64,000 bases of DNA, taken from assembly GCF_001655675.1 (NCBI RefSeq), contig NZ_LYRP01000001.1:1213691-1277690 (forward strand), given 5' to 3'. Source of the stretch: Mangrovibacter phragmitis (GTDB taxonomy: Bacteria > Pseudomonadota > Gammaproteobacteria > Enterobacterales > Enterobacteriaceae). The notes under the pieces are model-generated. The model was given only the letters and a program-made list of their open reading frames with translations. It had not been told where the DNA came from and made no database searches. Both the position numbers and the translations under genes were made by a program. Below are positions 55,003-64,000 of this stretch, in pieces. Every line of letters starts with the position of its first letter. Within the stretch, counting starts at the first letter, position 1.

Positions 55003-56088
55003 TCAGGCTGATTGCGCAAGAGCAAGACTCTCAATGCGCAAATCACCGTGATAGATGCGCGCATGCTGGAGCCCCACAAATAAACGCTCACCCCGTTGCG
55101 GCACGGTGTCATCACGCATAACAACGGTCAGAGGGTCTGTATACCAACCAACCGGCTGCACAACCAATTGCATATAGTGCCCTTTCGGGCTGACTTCCAG
55201 TACCTGAACGGGTAACGGAGAATCCAGGCTGGTTGTGCGGCTTACGTCCACTTCCCAGGGGCGCAGGAACAAGTCTACCGGCCCCTGATAACCAGGGGTA
55301 AAACCAAGTGGCCAGCGGTGAGCGCCAACGTGAAACTGGCTACCCTGCACAGATCCTTTTAACCGATTCACTTCACCCAGGAACTCAAGCACAAACCGGG
55401 TAGCGGGTTCGTGCCAGACTTGTTGTGGGGCGTCAGCCTGTTCAATATTGCCCTGGCTCATTACGACAACCCGGTCAGCAATTTCCATCGCTTCTTCCTG
55501 GTCGTGAGTTACAAAGACGCTGGTAAATTGCAGTTCTTCATGTAACTGGCGCAACCAACGCCGCAACTCCATACGCACCTGGGCATCCAGCGCGCCAAAA
55601 GGTTCATCAAGCAGCAGAATTTGCGGCTCTACCGCCAGCGCACGAGCCAGAGCAACACGTTGCTTTTGCCCGCCGGAAAGCTGAGCAGGGAAACGGTCGG
55701 CCAGATGTGAAAGCTGGACCATTTCCAGTAAATTAGTCACTTTCTGTTTGATAACCGCCGCAGACGGGCGCTCACGACGTGGCAATACCGATAAACCGAA
55801 GGCGATGTTGTCGAACACGGTCATATGGCGAAACAGCGCATAGTGCTGGAACACAAAACCAACCCGCCGGTCGCGCGCATGCAGCTTACTGACATCTTTA
55901 CCATGAAAGCTGATGCGACCACTGGACTGATGTTCAAGGCCCGCGATTATCCGCAACAGTGTGGTTTTCCCAGAACCGGAAGGACCAAGCAGTGCCACCA
56001 TTTGCCCCGCAGGAATATCCAGCGAGATATCATTCAGCACCTGAGTCCGGCCAAAAGATTTTTTGATGTTGTTTATCTCAATGCTCAC
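55003..56088 (-). CDS. cysA: sulfate/thiosulfate ABC transporter ATPase CysA
   Basis: A 361-residue ABC ATPase (E. coli CysA 365 aa). Walker [13 protein letters not shown], signature [15 protein letters not shown], Walker [13 protein letters not shown], and a C-terminal TOBE-like regulatory domain. It drives sulfate and thiosulfate import by CysT-CysW. Its start overlaps the cysW 3' end by 11 bases. Confidence 0.97.
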   Translation of the reverse strand: MSIEINNIKKSFGRTQVLNDISLDIPAGQMVALLGPSGSGKTTLLRIIAGLEHQSSGRISFHGKDVSKLHARDRRVGFVFQHYALFRHMTVFDNIAFGLSVLPRRERPSAAVIKQKVTNLLEMVQLSHLADRFPAQLSGGQKQRVALARALAVEPQILLLDEPFGALDAQVRMELRRWLRQLHEELQFTSVFVTHDQEEAMEIADRVVVMSQGNIEQADAPQQVWHEPATRFVLEFLGEVNRLKGSVQGSQFHVGAHRWPLGFTPGYQGPVDLFLRPWEVDVSRTTSLDSPLPVQVLEVSPKGHYMQLVVQPVGWYTDPLTVVMRDDTVPQRGERLFVGLQHARIYHGDLRIESLALAQSA

Positions 56089-56950
56089 TATTACCTTCCT
56101 GTTGCTGGTGCTTTTCCTGGCTGTTCAGGCGCCACTGCACTGCACTTTTCAAAAACAGAGTCAAAATTGCAATTAATGTCAGTAATGCGGCGGCGGTAAA
56201 AGCCCCCACCGTATTGTAATCCTGCTCCAGCATTTCTATTTGCAGTGGCAAAGACAGCGTTTCGCCACGAATAGACCCGGAAACCACCGATACCGCGCCG
56301 AATTCACCAATTGCGCGCGCATTAGTCAATACCACGCCGTACAGCAATGCCCAACGAATGTTTGGCAGTGTCACCCGACGGAACATTTGCCAGCCAGATG
56401 CACCTAACAGAATCGCAGCTTCATCTTCCTGGCTGCCCTGGCTCATCATTACAGGTACCAGCTCACGCACCACAAATGGGCAGGTAACGAACACAGTCAC
56501 CATAATCATGCCGGGCCAGGCAAACATCAATTGCAGGTTATGTGCCTCAAGCCAGCTACCGGCAATACCGTTCGCACCGTAGAACAACAAGTAAACCAGA
56601 CCCGCAACCACTGGCGACACCGCAAAGGGTATATCCAGCAGTGTCAGCATCAACTGGCGGCCAGGGAAAGTAAAACGCGTTACCAGCCAGGCAAGCAACG
56701 TACCGAACACCAGGTTGACCGGAACAGTGATAACGGCAATCAGCAGCGTTAACCAGATAGCATTACGCATATCGGGATCAACCAAATTTTGCAGCACCGG
56801 CATAATGCCTTTAGAAAAGGCGATGGCGAAAATCGATGCCATAGGCACAACAAGAATAAAGGCTGAGATCACCACACCCAGGCCAATCAACGACCACTTG
56901 CCCCAGTTAACGGGTTCACGCCGGGGGCGTAATTGTGAAATATTTGCCAT
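56078..56950 (-). CDS. cysW: sulfate/thiosulfate ABC transporter permease CysW
   Basis: A 290-residue inner-membrane permease (E. coli CysW 291 aa) with six membrane segments and the EAA loop [24 protein letters not shown]. It pairs with CysT. Its ATG overlaps the cysT stop by one base. Confidence 0.97.
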   Translation of the reverse strand: MANISQLRPRREPVNWGKWSLIGLGVVISAFILVVPMASIFAIAFSKGIMPVLQNLVDPDMRNAIWLTLLIAVITVPVNLVFGTLLAWLVTRFTFPGRQLMLTLLDIPFAVSPVVAGLVYLLFYGANGIAGSWLEAHNLQLMFAWPGMIMVTVFVTCPFVVRELVPVMMSQGSQEDEAAILLGASGWQMFRRVTLPNIRWALLYGVVLTNARAIGEFGAVSVVSGSIRGETLSLPLQIEMLEQDYNTVGAFTAAALLTLIAILTLFLKSAVQWRLNSQEKHQQQEGNSEH

Positions 56951-57783
56951 TAATGCCCTACCACACGCCGACCAAAGCGACTCTGTAACGTATTAATCCC
57001 AAACAATAAAATCAGTGATGCAGCCAGAATAACGGAAGCAATTGCACTGGCTGCCGGGTAATCGAACTCTTGTAAGCGCACAAAAATCATTAATGATGTC
57101 ACTTCTGTTTTCCAGGCAATGTTCCCGGCAATAAAAATGACTGCGCCAAATTCCCCCAGGCTACGGGTAAACGATAATGCGACCCCGGCAATTAATGCTG
57201 GTGATAATTCCGGCATCACTACACGACGGAAAGTCTGCCAGCGGGTGGCGCCCAGGGTTTCTGCCGCTTCTTCATACTCTGGCCCCAACTCTTCCAGCAC
57301 AGGCTGCACTGTACGCACCACAAAAGGAATACTGGTAAAGGCCATAGCCACAGCAATGCCCAGCCAGGTATAAGTAACTTTGATGCCAAAATGCCCCAGC
57401 CATTCGCCATAGATACCATTGACTGAGAACAGCGATGCCAGGGTTAGCCCCGCAACGGCGGTGGGTAACGCAAAAGGTAAATCCATTAAAGCATCCAGCA
57501 GGCTGCGCCCGGGAAACTGGTAGCGGGTTAGCACCCAGGCCATCAACAAGCCAAACACACCATTAAACAGGGCTGCAACACCGGCAGACAGCACTGTCAC
57601 TTTATACGCGGCAACCATCTGCGGGTTTGAAATAACCTGCCAGTACTGCGCCAGTGTCATCTGGCTTAACTGCATCACAAGTGCACTCAGCGGTAATAAC
57701 AACACCAGGCAAATAAAAAGCAGGCTGGTACCCATACTGAGTGTAAAACCCGGCAAAACACGCCGGGAAGAGATGGCAAACAT
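56950..57783 (-). CDS. cysT: sulfate/thiosulfate ABC transporter permease CysT
   Basis: A 277-residue permease, same length as E. coli CysT (CysU). The EAA loop reads YEEAAETLGATRWQTFRRVV, and six membrane segments are visible. Its ATG overlaps the cysP stop (TAATG), so the operon is tightly coupled. Confidence 0.97.
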   Translation of the reverse strand: MFAISSRRVLPGFTLSMGTSLLFICLVLLLPLSALVMQLSQMTLAQYWQVISNPQMVAAYKVTVLSAGVAALFNGVFGLLMAWVLTRYQFPGRSLLDALMDLPFALPTAVAGLTLASLFSVNGIYGEWLGHFGIKVTYTWLGIAVAMAFTSIPFVVRTVQPVLEELGPEYEEAAETLGATRWQTFRRVVMPELSPALIAGVALSFTRSLGEFGAVIFIAGNIAWKTEVTSLMIFVRLQEFDYPAASAIASVILAASLILLFGINTLQSRFGRRVVGH

Positions 57784-58799
57784 TAGCTACGCCCTGCTGC
57801 TAACAACTGATCCAGTTCACCGCCACTGGCAAAATGCTTGCTCATGGCTTCTTTCCACGAACCAAATTTGTCTTCTACGCGAAACAGTTTGGTTTCTGGA
57901 AATTTATCTTTCATTTTGCCCATCAGCTCAGGGTTATTTACCCGGTAGTAATAGCTGGTGATAATTTCCTGCGCTTGTGGGCTATAGAGATAATTCAGGT
58001 ACGCTTTAGCGGCTTTTTCTGTGCCATTGGCTTTCACGTTACGGTCAACCCAGGTCACCGGGAATTCAGCAAGAATATCCACTTTAGGTACCACAACTTC
58101 GAACTGCTCGTTCGGGTACTGTTTACGGATATTGTTCACTTCAGATTCAAAGCTAATCAGCACATCGCCGAGGCCTCGTTCAGCAAATGAAGTCGTTGCC
58201 CCACGGCCTCCGGTATCAAATACCTGAACATTTTTCAGAAACTGGGTCATGAACGCTTTGGTTTTGGCTTCATCGCCGCCGTCAGCCTGGTCGGCTGCGC
58301 CCCAGGCGGCAAGATAGGTGTAACGGCCATTGCCTGAGGTTTTCGGGTTCGGGAACACCAGTTTTACATCACTACGGGCCAGGTCGCTCCAGTTGTGAAT
58401 GTTTTTCGGGTTACCTTTGCGCACCAGAAAGGCCATGGTGGAGTAAAACGGTGAGCTGTGGTTTGGCAGGCGGCTTTGCCAGTCTGCGGGGATCAGATTG
58501 CCTTTGTCATGCAGGATCTGAACGTCAGTTACCTGGTTATAAGTGACAACATCCGCTTTCAGGCCCTGCAAAATAGCCAGCGCCTGGCGTGATGAACCGG
58601 CATGGGATTGTTTGATAGTCAGTTTGTCGCCGTTGTTATCCTGAGCCCATTGTTTCTCAAATGGTGGGTTCAATGAGGCGAATAACTCGCGCGCGACATC
58701 ATAGGAACTGTTCAGCAGCTCCGTCGCGTGCGCACTGCCCGCCAGGACCAGAGACAGCGCCATTGCACTCAAGACACGTTTTACTGACTTACCCGCCAT
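57783..58799 (-). CDS. cysP: thiosulfate/sulfate-binding periplasmic protein CysP
   Basis: A 338-residue periplasmic binding protein (E. coli CysP 338 aa) with signal peptide ([20 protein letters not shown], cleavage after AHA). [20 protein letters not shown] and [20 protein letters not shown] are binding-site motifs of the family. First gene of cysP-T-W-A; CysB activation is expected from the E. coli orthologue. Confidence 0.97.
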   Translation of the reverse strand: MAGKSVKRVLSAMALSLVLAGSAHATELLNSSYDVARELFASLNPPFEKQWAQDNNGDKLTIKQSHAGSSRQALAILQGLKADVVTYNQVTDVQILHDKGNLIPADWQSRLPNHSSPFYSTMAFLVRKGNPKNIHNWSDLARSDVKLVFPNPKTSGNGRYTYLAAWGAADQADGGDEAKTKAFMTQFLKNVQVFDTGGRGATTSFAERGLGDVLISFESEVNNIRKQYPNEQFEVVVPKVDILAEFPVTWVDRNVKANGTEKAAKAYLNYLYSPQAQEIITSYYYRVNNPELMGKMKDKFPETKLFRVEDKFGSWKEAMSKHFASGGELDQLLAAGRS

Positions 58800-59132
58800 T
58801 TTTGCACCTTCACTCAGACCTTATGGAATAGAGGTTCAGTGTATTGAGAAGCGGGTCAAAAGTTATAACGGTTTTATATACCGTTTCGTGATTTTCAAGC
58901 GCAAAAGGGAATAAGAAGAGGGTGAAGAAAACAGCGCATGCGCTGTTTTCTTCAAGGGAATGGAGGGCCAGACCAGGCCCATTCGGTTACGTATCACAAC
59001 AGTGATTCAGTCTGTTCTGAAGCACTATGCACAAGTGGTCTGGCAACACTGAAGGTGTTTTTCAGGAGAGTAACTGTAAGCAGTAAAACTGCCACTGGGT
59101 GTTTCATACAGCAACCAGAACTGGGCTGGGTA
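58800..59132. other. cysP-tssJ intergenic region
   Basis: 333 bases. The cysP promoter and CysB sites should lie in the AT-rich 58800-58920, but I cannot mark them exactly. A perfect palindrome is at 58924-58953; the rest up to tssJ has no supported feature. This is the border between the cys operon and the type VI cluster. Confidence 0.45.
58924..58953. terminator. perfect 30-base palindrome upstream of cysP
   Basis: GAAGAAAACAGCGCA and its exact reverse complement lie back to back with no spacer. On both strands a GC core is followed by TTTTCTTC, so it can act as a terminator for tssJ on the minus strand and for plus-strand transcripts. A regulator site is the alternative. Confidence 0.6.
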
Positions 59133-59669
59133 TCAGTCACCTTTTATGCCCCTCAGGACCAACTGATTATTACCTGCTTCAATAATTCGGAATTTATCCG
59201 GGTGAAGGTCATTACGGCTCAACACAACTCGCCAGGTATTATTCACCTGATCGGGCGAGAGAAACATTCCTGCCACCGCCACATATTGGGTACTTTCATT
59301 TATTGGCATACTTACCATCACTGTGCCGCCAGGTTGCAGGCGCACCTCTTTTTCTGCCAACAAATCAGTTTTAAGTACCTGACCGCTATGGGTGAACAAT
59401 GACAAATAATCCGTGCGGTCAAATGCTGTACGGTCTTTAAGCTGGTAGATACGCACTACCGTGGGCAATGCCACACCGCTATCATTAGGGTTGACCGCCT
59501 CACGGGCACGAATATCAAGGCGCAGGGTTTTAACCTGCTTATAAAAAATAGATTTTGTCACTGCGGCTGAGCCATTCGAAACGTTCTGCGCCAGCCCACA
59601 TCCCGCCAGTAATACCGTGATACCTACAACCAGCACAAACCGGGAAACGTTATCCACGATAATCGCCAT
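59133..59669 (-). CDS. tssJ: type VI secretion lipoprotein TssJ
   Basis: A 178-residue outer-membrane lipoprotein. Signal peptide with lipobox VLLAGC (acylated cysteine at about residue 24) is followed by a beta-sandwich domain with the family features LDIRAREAVNPNDSGVALPTVVRIYQL and FDRTDYLSLFTH. TssJ anchors the TssM-TssL membrane complex to the outer membrane. The ATG at 59669 has AAGGAG ten bases upstream; a longer frame to 59714 is open but the extra residues spoil the signal. It overlaps the tssG 3' end by 20 bases. Confidence 0.93.
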   Translation of the reverse strand: MAIIVDNVSRFVLVVGITVLLAGCGLAQNVSNGSAAVTKSIFYKQVKTLRLDIRAREAVNPNDSGVALPTVVRIYQLKDRTAFDRTDYLSLFTHSGQVLKTDLLAEKEVRLQPGGTVMVSMPINESTQYVAVAGMFLSPDQVNNTWRVVLSRNDLHPDKFRIIEAGNNQLVLRGIKGD

Positions 59670-60750
59670 TTTCGTCGCTCTCCTTACGCTGAATATTCTC
59701 CTGAAGCCGCGCATAACGGCCCAGATTAATGGTTATTATTTGTGGCTGTTGGCCTGCCGACCGCTTATGAAAGCGCATAATGGCAGTACGGCCCAGTTGC
59801 CCTGCCCCCACATTGGGTTTACAGCTGATAATCGCTTGTGGAAGCTGGTTACTGTCCACGCATAGCTGCAACCGCACATCAAGGCGTGAGCCCAGATAAA
59901 CATGCAGCAACGCCATTAAGTCCGCATAAAGCTCCCCACCAGGAAGCCAGCCCTGCACTTCCTCCGGGTCAGATGTAGAAAGCTGCATCAGCACCTGGCT
60001 GTTCACATCCGTTGCGTAATTCCCCATTACAGGGCGATTTGCCAATGTCACTGGCTGGCTGGCACTCAGAGTAAGGGGCGCTCTGAGCTGCATGCGCTTT
60101 TTATCGTGGTGCCAAATTTTTGCCTGCGTCCCTGGTGCCAGCAAGCTCACCAGAGAAACCATTCCTTCTGCTGTTCGGCCAGGTAGCAACATCACCGGTA
60201 ACAGCGCCAGAAAGCGCGATAACGGTGCAGCCACACTGGCAGTACAGCCATCCCCCCCCAGCCCGATAAGGCCCAAAAGGTACTGTGATGTTTTGTCACG
60301 CCCACCCGCTTCAAAGGTGGCCGGATAACTGTATTTACGCCATATACGGTAGTACTGCGTAATCAGCCGGTGATTGAAGATATCAAGAAAATCAGCTGTT
60401 ACTTCATGCCCTTCCCGCTGCTGTGCGATGTCATTGACATAGTGTGTTGGCAACGGAGACGTTACCCCGTACAGCCCCATAAAAGTAATGCGAACTGTTG
60501 CGGGTAAATGCGGCTGCTCCGCAGGTTCAAACGCTTTTATTTCTGAGGCAGGAAACCCCATTCCCGGGTGAGGGCGAAAACGCACCGGCTCCTGGCGAAC
60601 CTGCCAGGTACTGCCCATCACCGGGTTATCTGGCTGGCTTTGCTCCAGCAACTGACAAAGGCGGTAAAAATTAACTAAAGGTAACCTGTCACCGAGGCTT
60701 TTTATCAACCTGGCAGACGCGGATTGTGATTCTCTTTCCACCGGATGCAC
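59650..60750 (-). CDS. tssG: type VI secretion baseplate protein TssG
   Basis: A 366-residue protein of the TssG/ImpH/VasB family. The N-terminal NFYRLCQLLEQ.QPDNPVMGS, VRFRPHPGMGFPASEI and MGLYGVTSPLPTHY segments are typical. TssG with two TssF copies and TssK forms the T6SS baseplate wedge. Its start lies inside the tssF 3' end (46-base overlap). Confidence 0.95.
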   Translation of the reverse strand: MHPVERESQSASARLIKSLGDRLPLVNFYRLCQLLEQSQPDNPVMGSTWQVRQEPVRFRPHPGMGFPASEIKAFEPAEQPHLPATVRITFMGLYGVTSPLPTHYVNDIAQQREGHEVTADFLDIFNHRLITQYYRIWRKYSYPATFEAGGRDKTSQYLLGLIGLGGDGCTASVAAPLSRFLALLPVMLLPGRTAEGMVSLVSLLAPGTQAKIWHHDKKRMQLRAPLTLSASQPVTLANRPVMGNYATDVNSQVLMQLSTSDPEEVQGWLPGGELYADLMALLHVYLGSRLDVRLQLCVDSNQLPQAIISCKPNVGAGQLGRTAIMRFHKRSAGQQPQIITINLGRYARLQENIQRKESDENGDYRG

Positions 60751-62468
60751 TTTCCTTCTGGCTGAACGATGAGGGTAAGCTGGTTAAACTGATTCATATC
60801 GGCATAGAGTGCGAAGAAACGGTTGAGTAATTCCCCAAACAAATGAATGTCCCCTTCTCCGGTAAAACCGTTACTGTCGAGAGTCACTTCAATATCCACC
60901 CCACGCAGCAGATAGCCCTGCTCAAAACGCTGCAGGCGGTGATACGCCACATGCTGTATAGCTTCCAGACGGCGGGTATTGCATTCATCTTCCTGCCAGT
61001 TATAGAGCGCCAGAGCCCCACGCAGCACTTCTGCGCTCTCCATCATGTTGAGAAAACTTGTTCCCAGGTGACTCATTACTCGCCAGTGAAACCGATCTTC
61101 TACAGGGGGATAGACTGGCAGCGTTGGTTTGCACAGGTTAGTGACTGGTAATGGCGTCTGTACCACCTGCTCGCAACGCTCAAGCAGCGTACTTTGCAAG
61201 GCCCGGCGCGGTAACTGACCATTGGTACCCGTAATTTGCAGTGATATCGTCTCATGCTCTATGCGCTGTTCTTCCTCCCACTGATGCCCGCCAAGAATCA
61301 GCCAGGTGTCATACAGCCCTGTCACGCTGCGTTTCACACGCGTATGGTAATAACGTGGTGGAGCGTGACGCCTCATCATGCCGCCTTTATGGCGAAAACC
61401 AGAAAATGGCACATACTCCGTCTGGTTGGTTCGGTTTGAACCTGTCACCTTATCGACAGAATAGATCTCAGTATGCCCATCCTGCAGGCGTTTAGGGCGC
61501 AACAGGTATTCTTGTTCAAGCCCTGAGACAGTGAGCGGATCAGCTTCCAGTGTGAACAGATTAATCACCGGTACACAATGCAGCCGGACCGCCTCATGAG
61601 TGACAGGCAGGTCTGCCGGCCAGAGGCTACTGAATACCACGTCGATATCAATATATTCAGTTCCCTCCTGTAGTGGGAGAGAATCAAGCCCATGGAGATG
61701 GACAAACATAAACTTGTCGCGAAAGACAAAATATTCCAGCAGTAACTGATAGCCACTGAATGCGCTATCTGTTTTTGGCAGCAGACTGTCTTCTGCGCGA
61801 AAACCACCAGGCGAGAAATAACCATCCAGCTCTTTACGTTCATGCTCGCCAGACAAACGCACATACATAGCAGCCAGGCGTTTTGTGAGCATCAGGTGCA
61901 ACTGACTGCCAACAGGTGCATCCGCACCAAGGTACAGGCTCAACCGGCTGAGATCCGCATTTGACCAGTCGGCCTGCTGGCTACAGGTAAAGCGCATGCG
62001 CAATACAGAACGGCCGTCAGGCTCAGTTGCCATAGAGACCGAAGAGATACTGAGGGGATTGAGCATCACATCACGGATAGTGCGATAGCGGCAAATTGTG
62101 TTCTTCGGCCCCACCGGGCGGGAATAAATCGCCAGCCCCGCCGGTACATTCTCAGCCATTTTCACGGTATGCACATCTGGAGTGAATGCCACAATGGCGA
62201 GAGACGGAATGGTACGCAAATAATGGGGCCAGAGCATACTGACCAGCCCTTCGGTCAGCTCTGGCAAGTCATCATCAATCTTTTCGCGCAAACGCCCCAT
62301 TGAAAAAGCGAAACCCTCGAACAGGCGTTCAACATAAGGGTCTGGTGTACCTGCTTTATCCAAATCAAGCATGGCAGCTCTGTCGGGATGCGCTTGTGCA
62401 AATTCTTTTGCGGCTTCGCGCAGGTAGCGTATTTCCGCCTCATAGTAGCGCAGGGTTAAATCATCCAT
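60705..62468 (-). CDS. tssF: type VI secretion baseplate protein TssF
   Basis: A 587-residue protein of the TssF/ImpG/VasA family. The N-terminus MDDLTLRYYEAEIRYLREAA, with KEFAQAHPDRAAML, and then VERLFEGFAFSMGRLREKIDDD is diagnostic. It is a baseplate wedge subunit with TssG. I start at the ATG at 62468; the frame is open to 62519 but only the shorter form has the family N-terminus. tssE is not in the window. Confidence 0.95.
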   Translation of the reverse strand: MDDLTLRYYEAEIRYLREAAKEFAQAHPDRAAMLDLDKAGTPDPYVERLFEGFAFSMGRLREKIDDDLPELTEGLVSMLWPHYLRTIPSLAIVAFTPDVHTVKMAENVPAGLAIYSRPVGPKNTICRYRTIRDVMLNPLSISSVSMATEPDGRSVLRMRFTCSQQADWSNADLSRLSLYLGADAPVGSQLHLMLTKRLAAMYVRLSGEHERKELDGYFSPGGFRAEDSLLPKTDSAFSGYQLLLEYFVFRDKFMFVHLHGLDSLPLQEGTEYIDIDVVFSSLWPADLPVTHEAVRLHCVPVINLFTLEADPLTVSGLEQEYLLRPKRLQDGHTEIYSVDKVTGSNRTNQTEYVPFSGFRHKGGMMRRHAPPRYYHTRVKRSVTGLYDTWLILGGHQWEEEQRIEHETISLQITGTNGQLPRRALQSTLLERCEQVVQTPLPVTNLCKPTLPVYPPVEDRFHWRVMSHLGTSFLNMMESAEVLRGALALYNWQEDECNTRRLEAIQHVAYHRLQRFEQGYLLRGVDIEVTLDSNGFTGEGDIHLFGELLNRFFALYADMNQFNQLTLIVQPEGKCIRWKENHNPRLPG

Positions 62469-62567
62469 AACAAACTGAATCCTGAAAATTAAGTGATTGC
62501 CCCTGAAACGGATAAACAATCCTCTGCCACAGGGGCAAAAATAAGAACTAATTAAAAAAGATGAGCA

Positions 62568-63257
62568 TCAGGCCTTTTCAGGAAAACCAGAAATATCCAC
62601 ATAGTATTTATTTACGTTATTATGTGCCACATACACCGTAATATTTTCCTCTTTAATATACGGTGAAGGGTCATAATAAAAGTTAGCACTGTTAAACAAA
62701 AACACTCTCCCGGATTGGGGGTCCAGCCACTGACACACGATCCTCCAGGGCGAGCGACCATTAATTTGGATAGCCTCATTTAATTCCACACTCACAATAG
62801 TGGCCGCCAATGGTTTACCATTTTGGATTAATCGCTGATGACGTTTTCCACTGTTCATCAACCATAAACCAGCCCCCCCAATCAGCAGGAAGACCAGCGC
62901 AATACCACCGCAAATGAAAGCACCTAAATAAAGCCCGACAGTGTCATTAATTTTGGCACTCGTCACATCATTCTGGTTATAAATAACATCAATGGTATCT
63001 CCCATACGGTCACGATAACTGGAACGTCCGGTAGAGGACTCAAAAACAATACGTTTTCCGGTATTATCGGTAAAGGTAATTTCAGGAAACCAGACTTCAG
63101 AAGATGAGTCAGCGTTATAGCTGTAGCGTAGATGGGTTATTTGTCCTTTGGCGTGAATGGCATCACGCTGAAACTGGTGATTAGAATAAGCAAGGTAACC
63201 GGCAATGAAAAACAGAACCAGGCTTACAGAAAACATCAGGCCAAAAATTTTTTTCAT
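62568..63257 (-). CDS. DUF3592 membrane protein in the T6SS cluster
   Basis: A 229-residue protein with an N-terminal membrane segment (about 4-24), a DUF3592-like extracytoplasmic domain (about 25-105, with YRDRMGDTIDVIYNQND), a second membrane segment (about 108-133) and a C-terminal domain (134-229). DUF3592 proteins are found beside T6SS genes in several enterics, where they may be accessory or immunity-related, but no function is established. It lies between tssM and tssF and is transcribed with them; a start ATG is at 63257 after GGAAG. Confidence 0.82.
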   Translation of the reverse strand: MKKIFGLMFSVSLVLFFIAGYLAYSNHQFQRDAIHAKGQITHLRYSYNADSSSEVWFPEITFTDNTGKRIVFESSTGRSSYRDRMGDTIDVIYNQNDVTSAKINDTVGLYLGAFICGGIALVFLLIGGAGLWLMNSGKRHQRLIQNGKPLAATIVSVELNEAIQINGRSPWRIVCQWLDPQSGRVFLFNSANFYYDPSPYIKEENITVYVAHNNVNKYYVDISGFPEKA

Positions 63258-63331
63258 CTTACTTCCTTTTTACGTTATGACAAAACATCACAATACAGCT
63301 GGCGGTATTTCCTCACCGCCAGCCTTAGAAC

Positions 63332-63467
63332 CTATCCCGGTAGAGGTTATTGTTACAGTGATTTTAGCTGCGGACAGCGCGCAAAAGTCGCAGCGTACAC
63401 GGAGTACGTAAGGATGCTGAGCACTGTCCTGGGCTGAAATAGCAAATAAAATAGCCTCATGGGATAG
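63332..63467. mobile_element. MITE-like nested-palindrome element
   Basis: 136 bases ending in the inverted repeats CTATCCC (63332) and GGGATAG (63467), extended imperfectly inward (AGAGGTTATT against AGGCTATTTTATT). Inside, concentric with them, are GGACAGCGC/GCACTGTCC (63372-63380, 63421-63429, one mismatch) and CGTAC/GTACG (63394-63398, 63404-63408). All centre near 63400, so the whole element folds into one long hairpin. It fills most of the 368-base gap between tssM and the DUF3592 gene. I recognise the sequence type as an intergenic repeat of enterics but not its name. Confidence 0.65.
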
Positions 63468-63625
63468 CGTTTAATTTCTCCAGAAGAGAGACAATGCGTT
63501 TATTGCTAACGCGCTGCCTTACAAAACCACACAGAACCCCACTTTGTGAGCAAATACGCAGAGTGATATTCCGGGTCGAAACTCGTTTTCTTAAGCACAT
63601 CAGTGAAGGCAACCCGTCTGGCGTC

Positions 63626-64000
63626 TTAGTCTACAATCATGGTGCTACCACTATCATGAATGCCCGGTGCAGATGACGCGCCCTCAGTAATAAAAATTGT
63701 CTCCGGTAACCGGAAACCACGCAGTTTCAGCAGGGCCAGCGGGCCTTCTCCGGCTTCGGTACGCAGGGTGTAGTTCAGCGCCCGCCCGTCCTGAGCCTGC
63801 CAGCTCAGGCTGTAGCTGCTGCCAACACCCGGATATGCACTCACCGTTGCCTGCTCCAGCAGGCGTATCCAGCCCCAGGCTCCCGGTATATCCGCATACA
63901 ACCGGGTTCCGGCTGGGGTGCTCATCCAGCTTAAACGGGCACCGGCGGCTTCTGTATCCGCAGGCCAGGCGAAACGTTGCCAGACCGGCATCTGGTTCAT
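63626..64000 (-). CDS. tssM: type VI secretion protein TssM (IcmF), C-terminal part
   Basis: The last 124 codons of a gene that continues beyond the right edge; the methionine at 64000 is not a start. The sequence WQRFAWPADTEAAGARLSW, GAWGWIRLLEQATVS and GPLALLKLRGFRLPETIF is the C-terminal periplasmic domain of TssM/IcmF, the inner-membrane ATPase-like subunit that reaches TssJ. The position upstream of tssF-tssG-tssJ fits. A final tail rich in Ser and Gly follows. Confidence 0.88.
   Translation of the reverse strand: MNQMPVWQRFAWPADTEAAGARLSWMSTPAGTRLYADIPGAWGWIRLLEQATVSAYPGVGSSYSLSWQAQDGRALNYTLRTEAGEGPLALLKLRGFRLPETIFITEGASSAPGIHDSGSTMIVD

Noticed and set aside
58938..59402. 154-codon plus-strand frame opposite tssJ
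   Set aside because: Antisense to tssJ, starts inside the palindrome, unlike any protein I know.
63494..63676. 60-codon plus-strand frame at the tssM 3' end
   Set aside because: Runs antisense into tssM, no ribosome site, low-complexity basic composition.

Overview
The window is a piece of an Enterobacteriaceae chromosome. Nearly every gene is recognisable as an orthologue of an Escherichia coli/Enterobacter/Klebsiella gene, and gene order follows E. coli over long stretches. An indolepyruvate decarboxylase (ipdC) next to glk, as in Enterobacter and its relatives, a type VI secretion cluster beside the cys operon, and the absence of several E. coli genes (ypdC/fry, xapRBA, yfeN, pdxK, yfeK, yfeS) exclude E. 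coli itself. I cannot name the species from sequence alone.

Region 1 (1-3.2 kb) holds the 3' end of an L-serine dehydratase gene, an orphan HipB-like regulator and a methyl-accepting chemotaxis protein with a candidate sigma-28 promoter. Region 2 (3.6-22.8 kb) follows the E. coli alaC-to-lysV order: the tiny membrane protein ypdK, alaC, the pyruvate-sensing pair ypdA/ypdB, glk, yfeO, then an ipdC/aldo-keto reductase divergent pair, ypeC, mntH (with MntR and Fur sites), nupC, pdeA (yfeA), two tRNA-Ala genes, yfeC-yfeD, gltX, and three tRNA-Val plus one tRNA-Lys.

Region 3 (22.7-43 kb) starts with a degenerate tandem repeat carrying copies of the tRNA-Lys 3' end. It then carries tqsA and the block thiI-xseB-ispA-dxs-yajO-pgpA-thiL-nusB-ribE-ribD-nrdR-yajI-tsx-secF-secD-yajC-tgt-queA-acpH. 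In E. coli this block lies at about 9.5 min, far from lysV. The genes cover thiamine, riboflavin and isoprenoid synthesis, ribonucleotide reductase control, nucleoside uptake, Sec translocation and queuosine synthesis. A small FlxA-like gene with a good sigma-28 promoter sits at the far junction.

Region 4 (43.4-58.8 kb) resumes the E. coli order: yfeR, yfeH, ypeB, ligA, zipA, cysZ, cysK, ptsH-ptsI-crr, cysM and cysPTWA. It combines sulfate uptake and cysteine synthesis with the general PTS. Region 5 (59-64 kb) is the edge of a type VI secretion locus on the minus strand: tssJ, tssG, tssF, a DUF3592 membrane protein, a MITE-like palindromic element and the C-terminus of tssM.

I did not find a clearly new multi-gene system. 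The most unusual items are the tRNA-Lys-derived repeats at a synteny breakpoint, the nested-palindrome element inside the T6SS cluster, and a strongly diverged but still open yfeC that is translationally coupled to yfeD.
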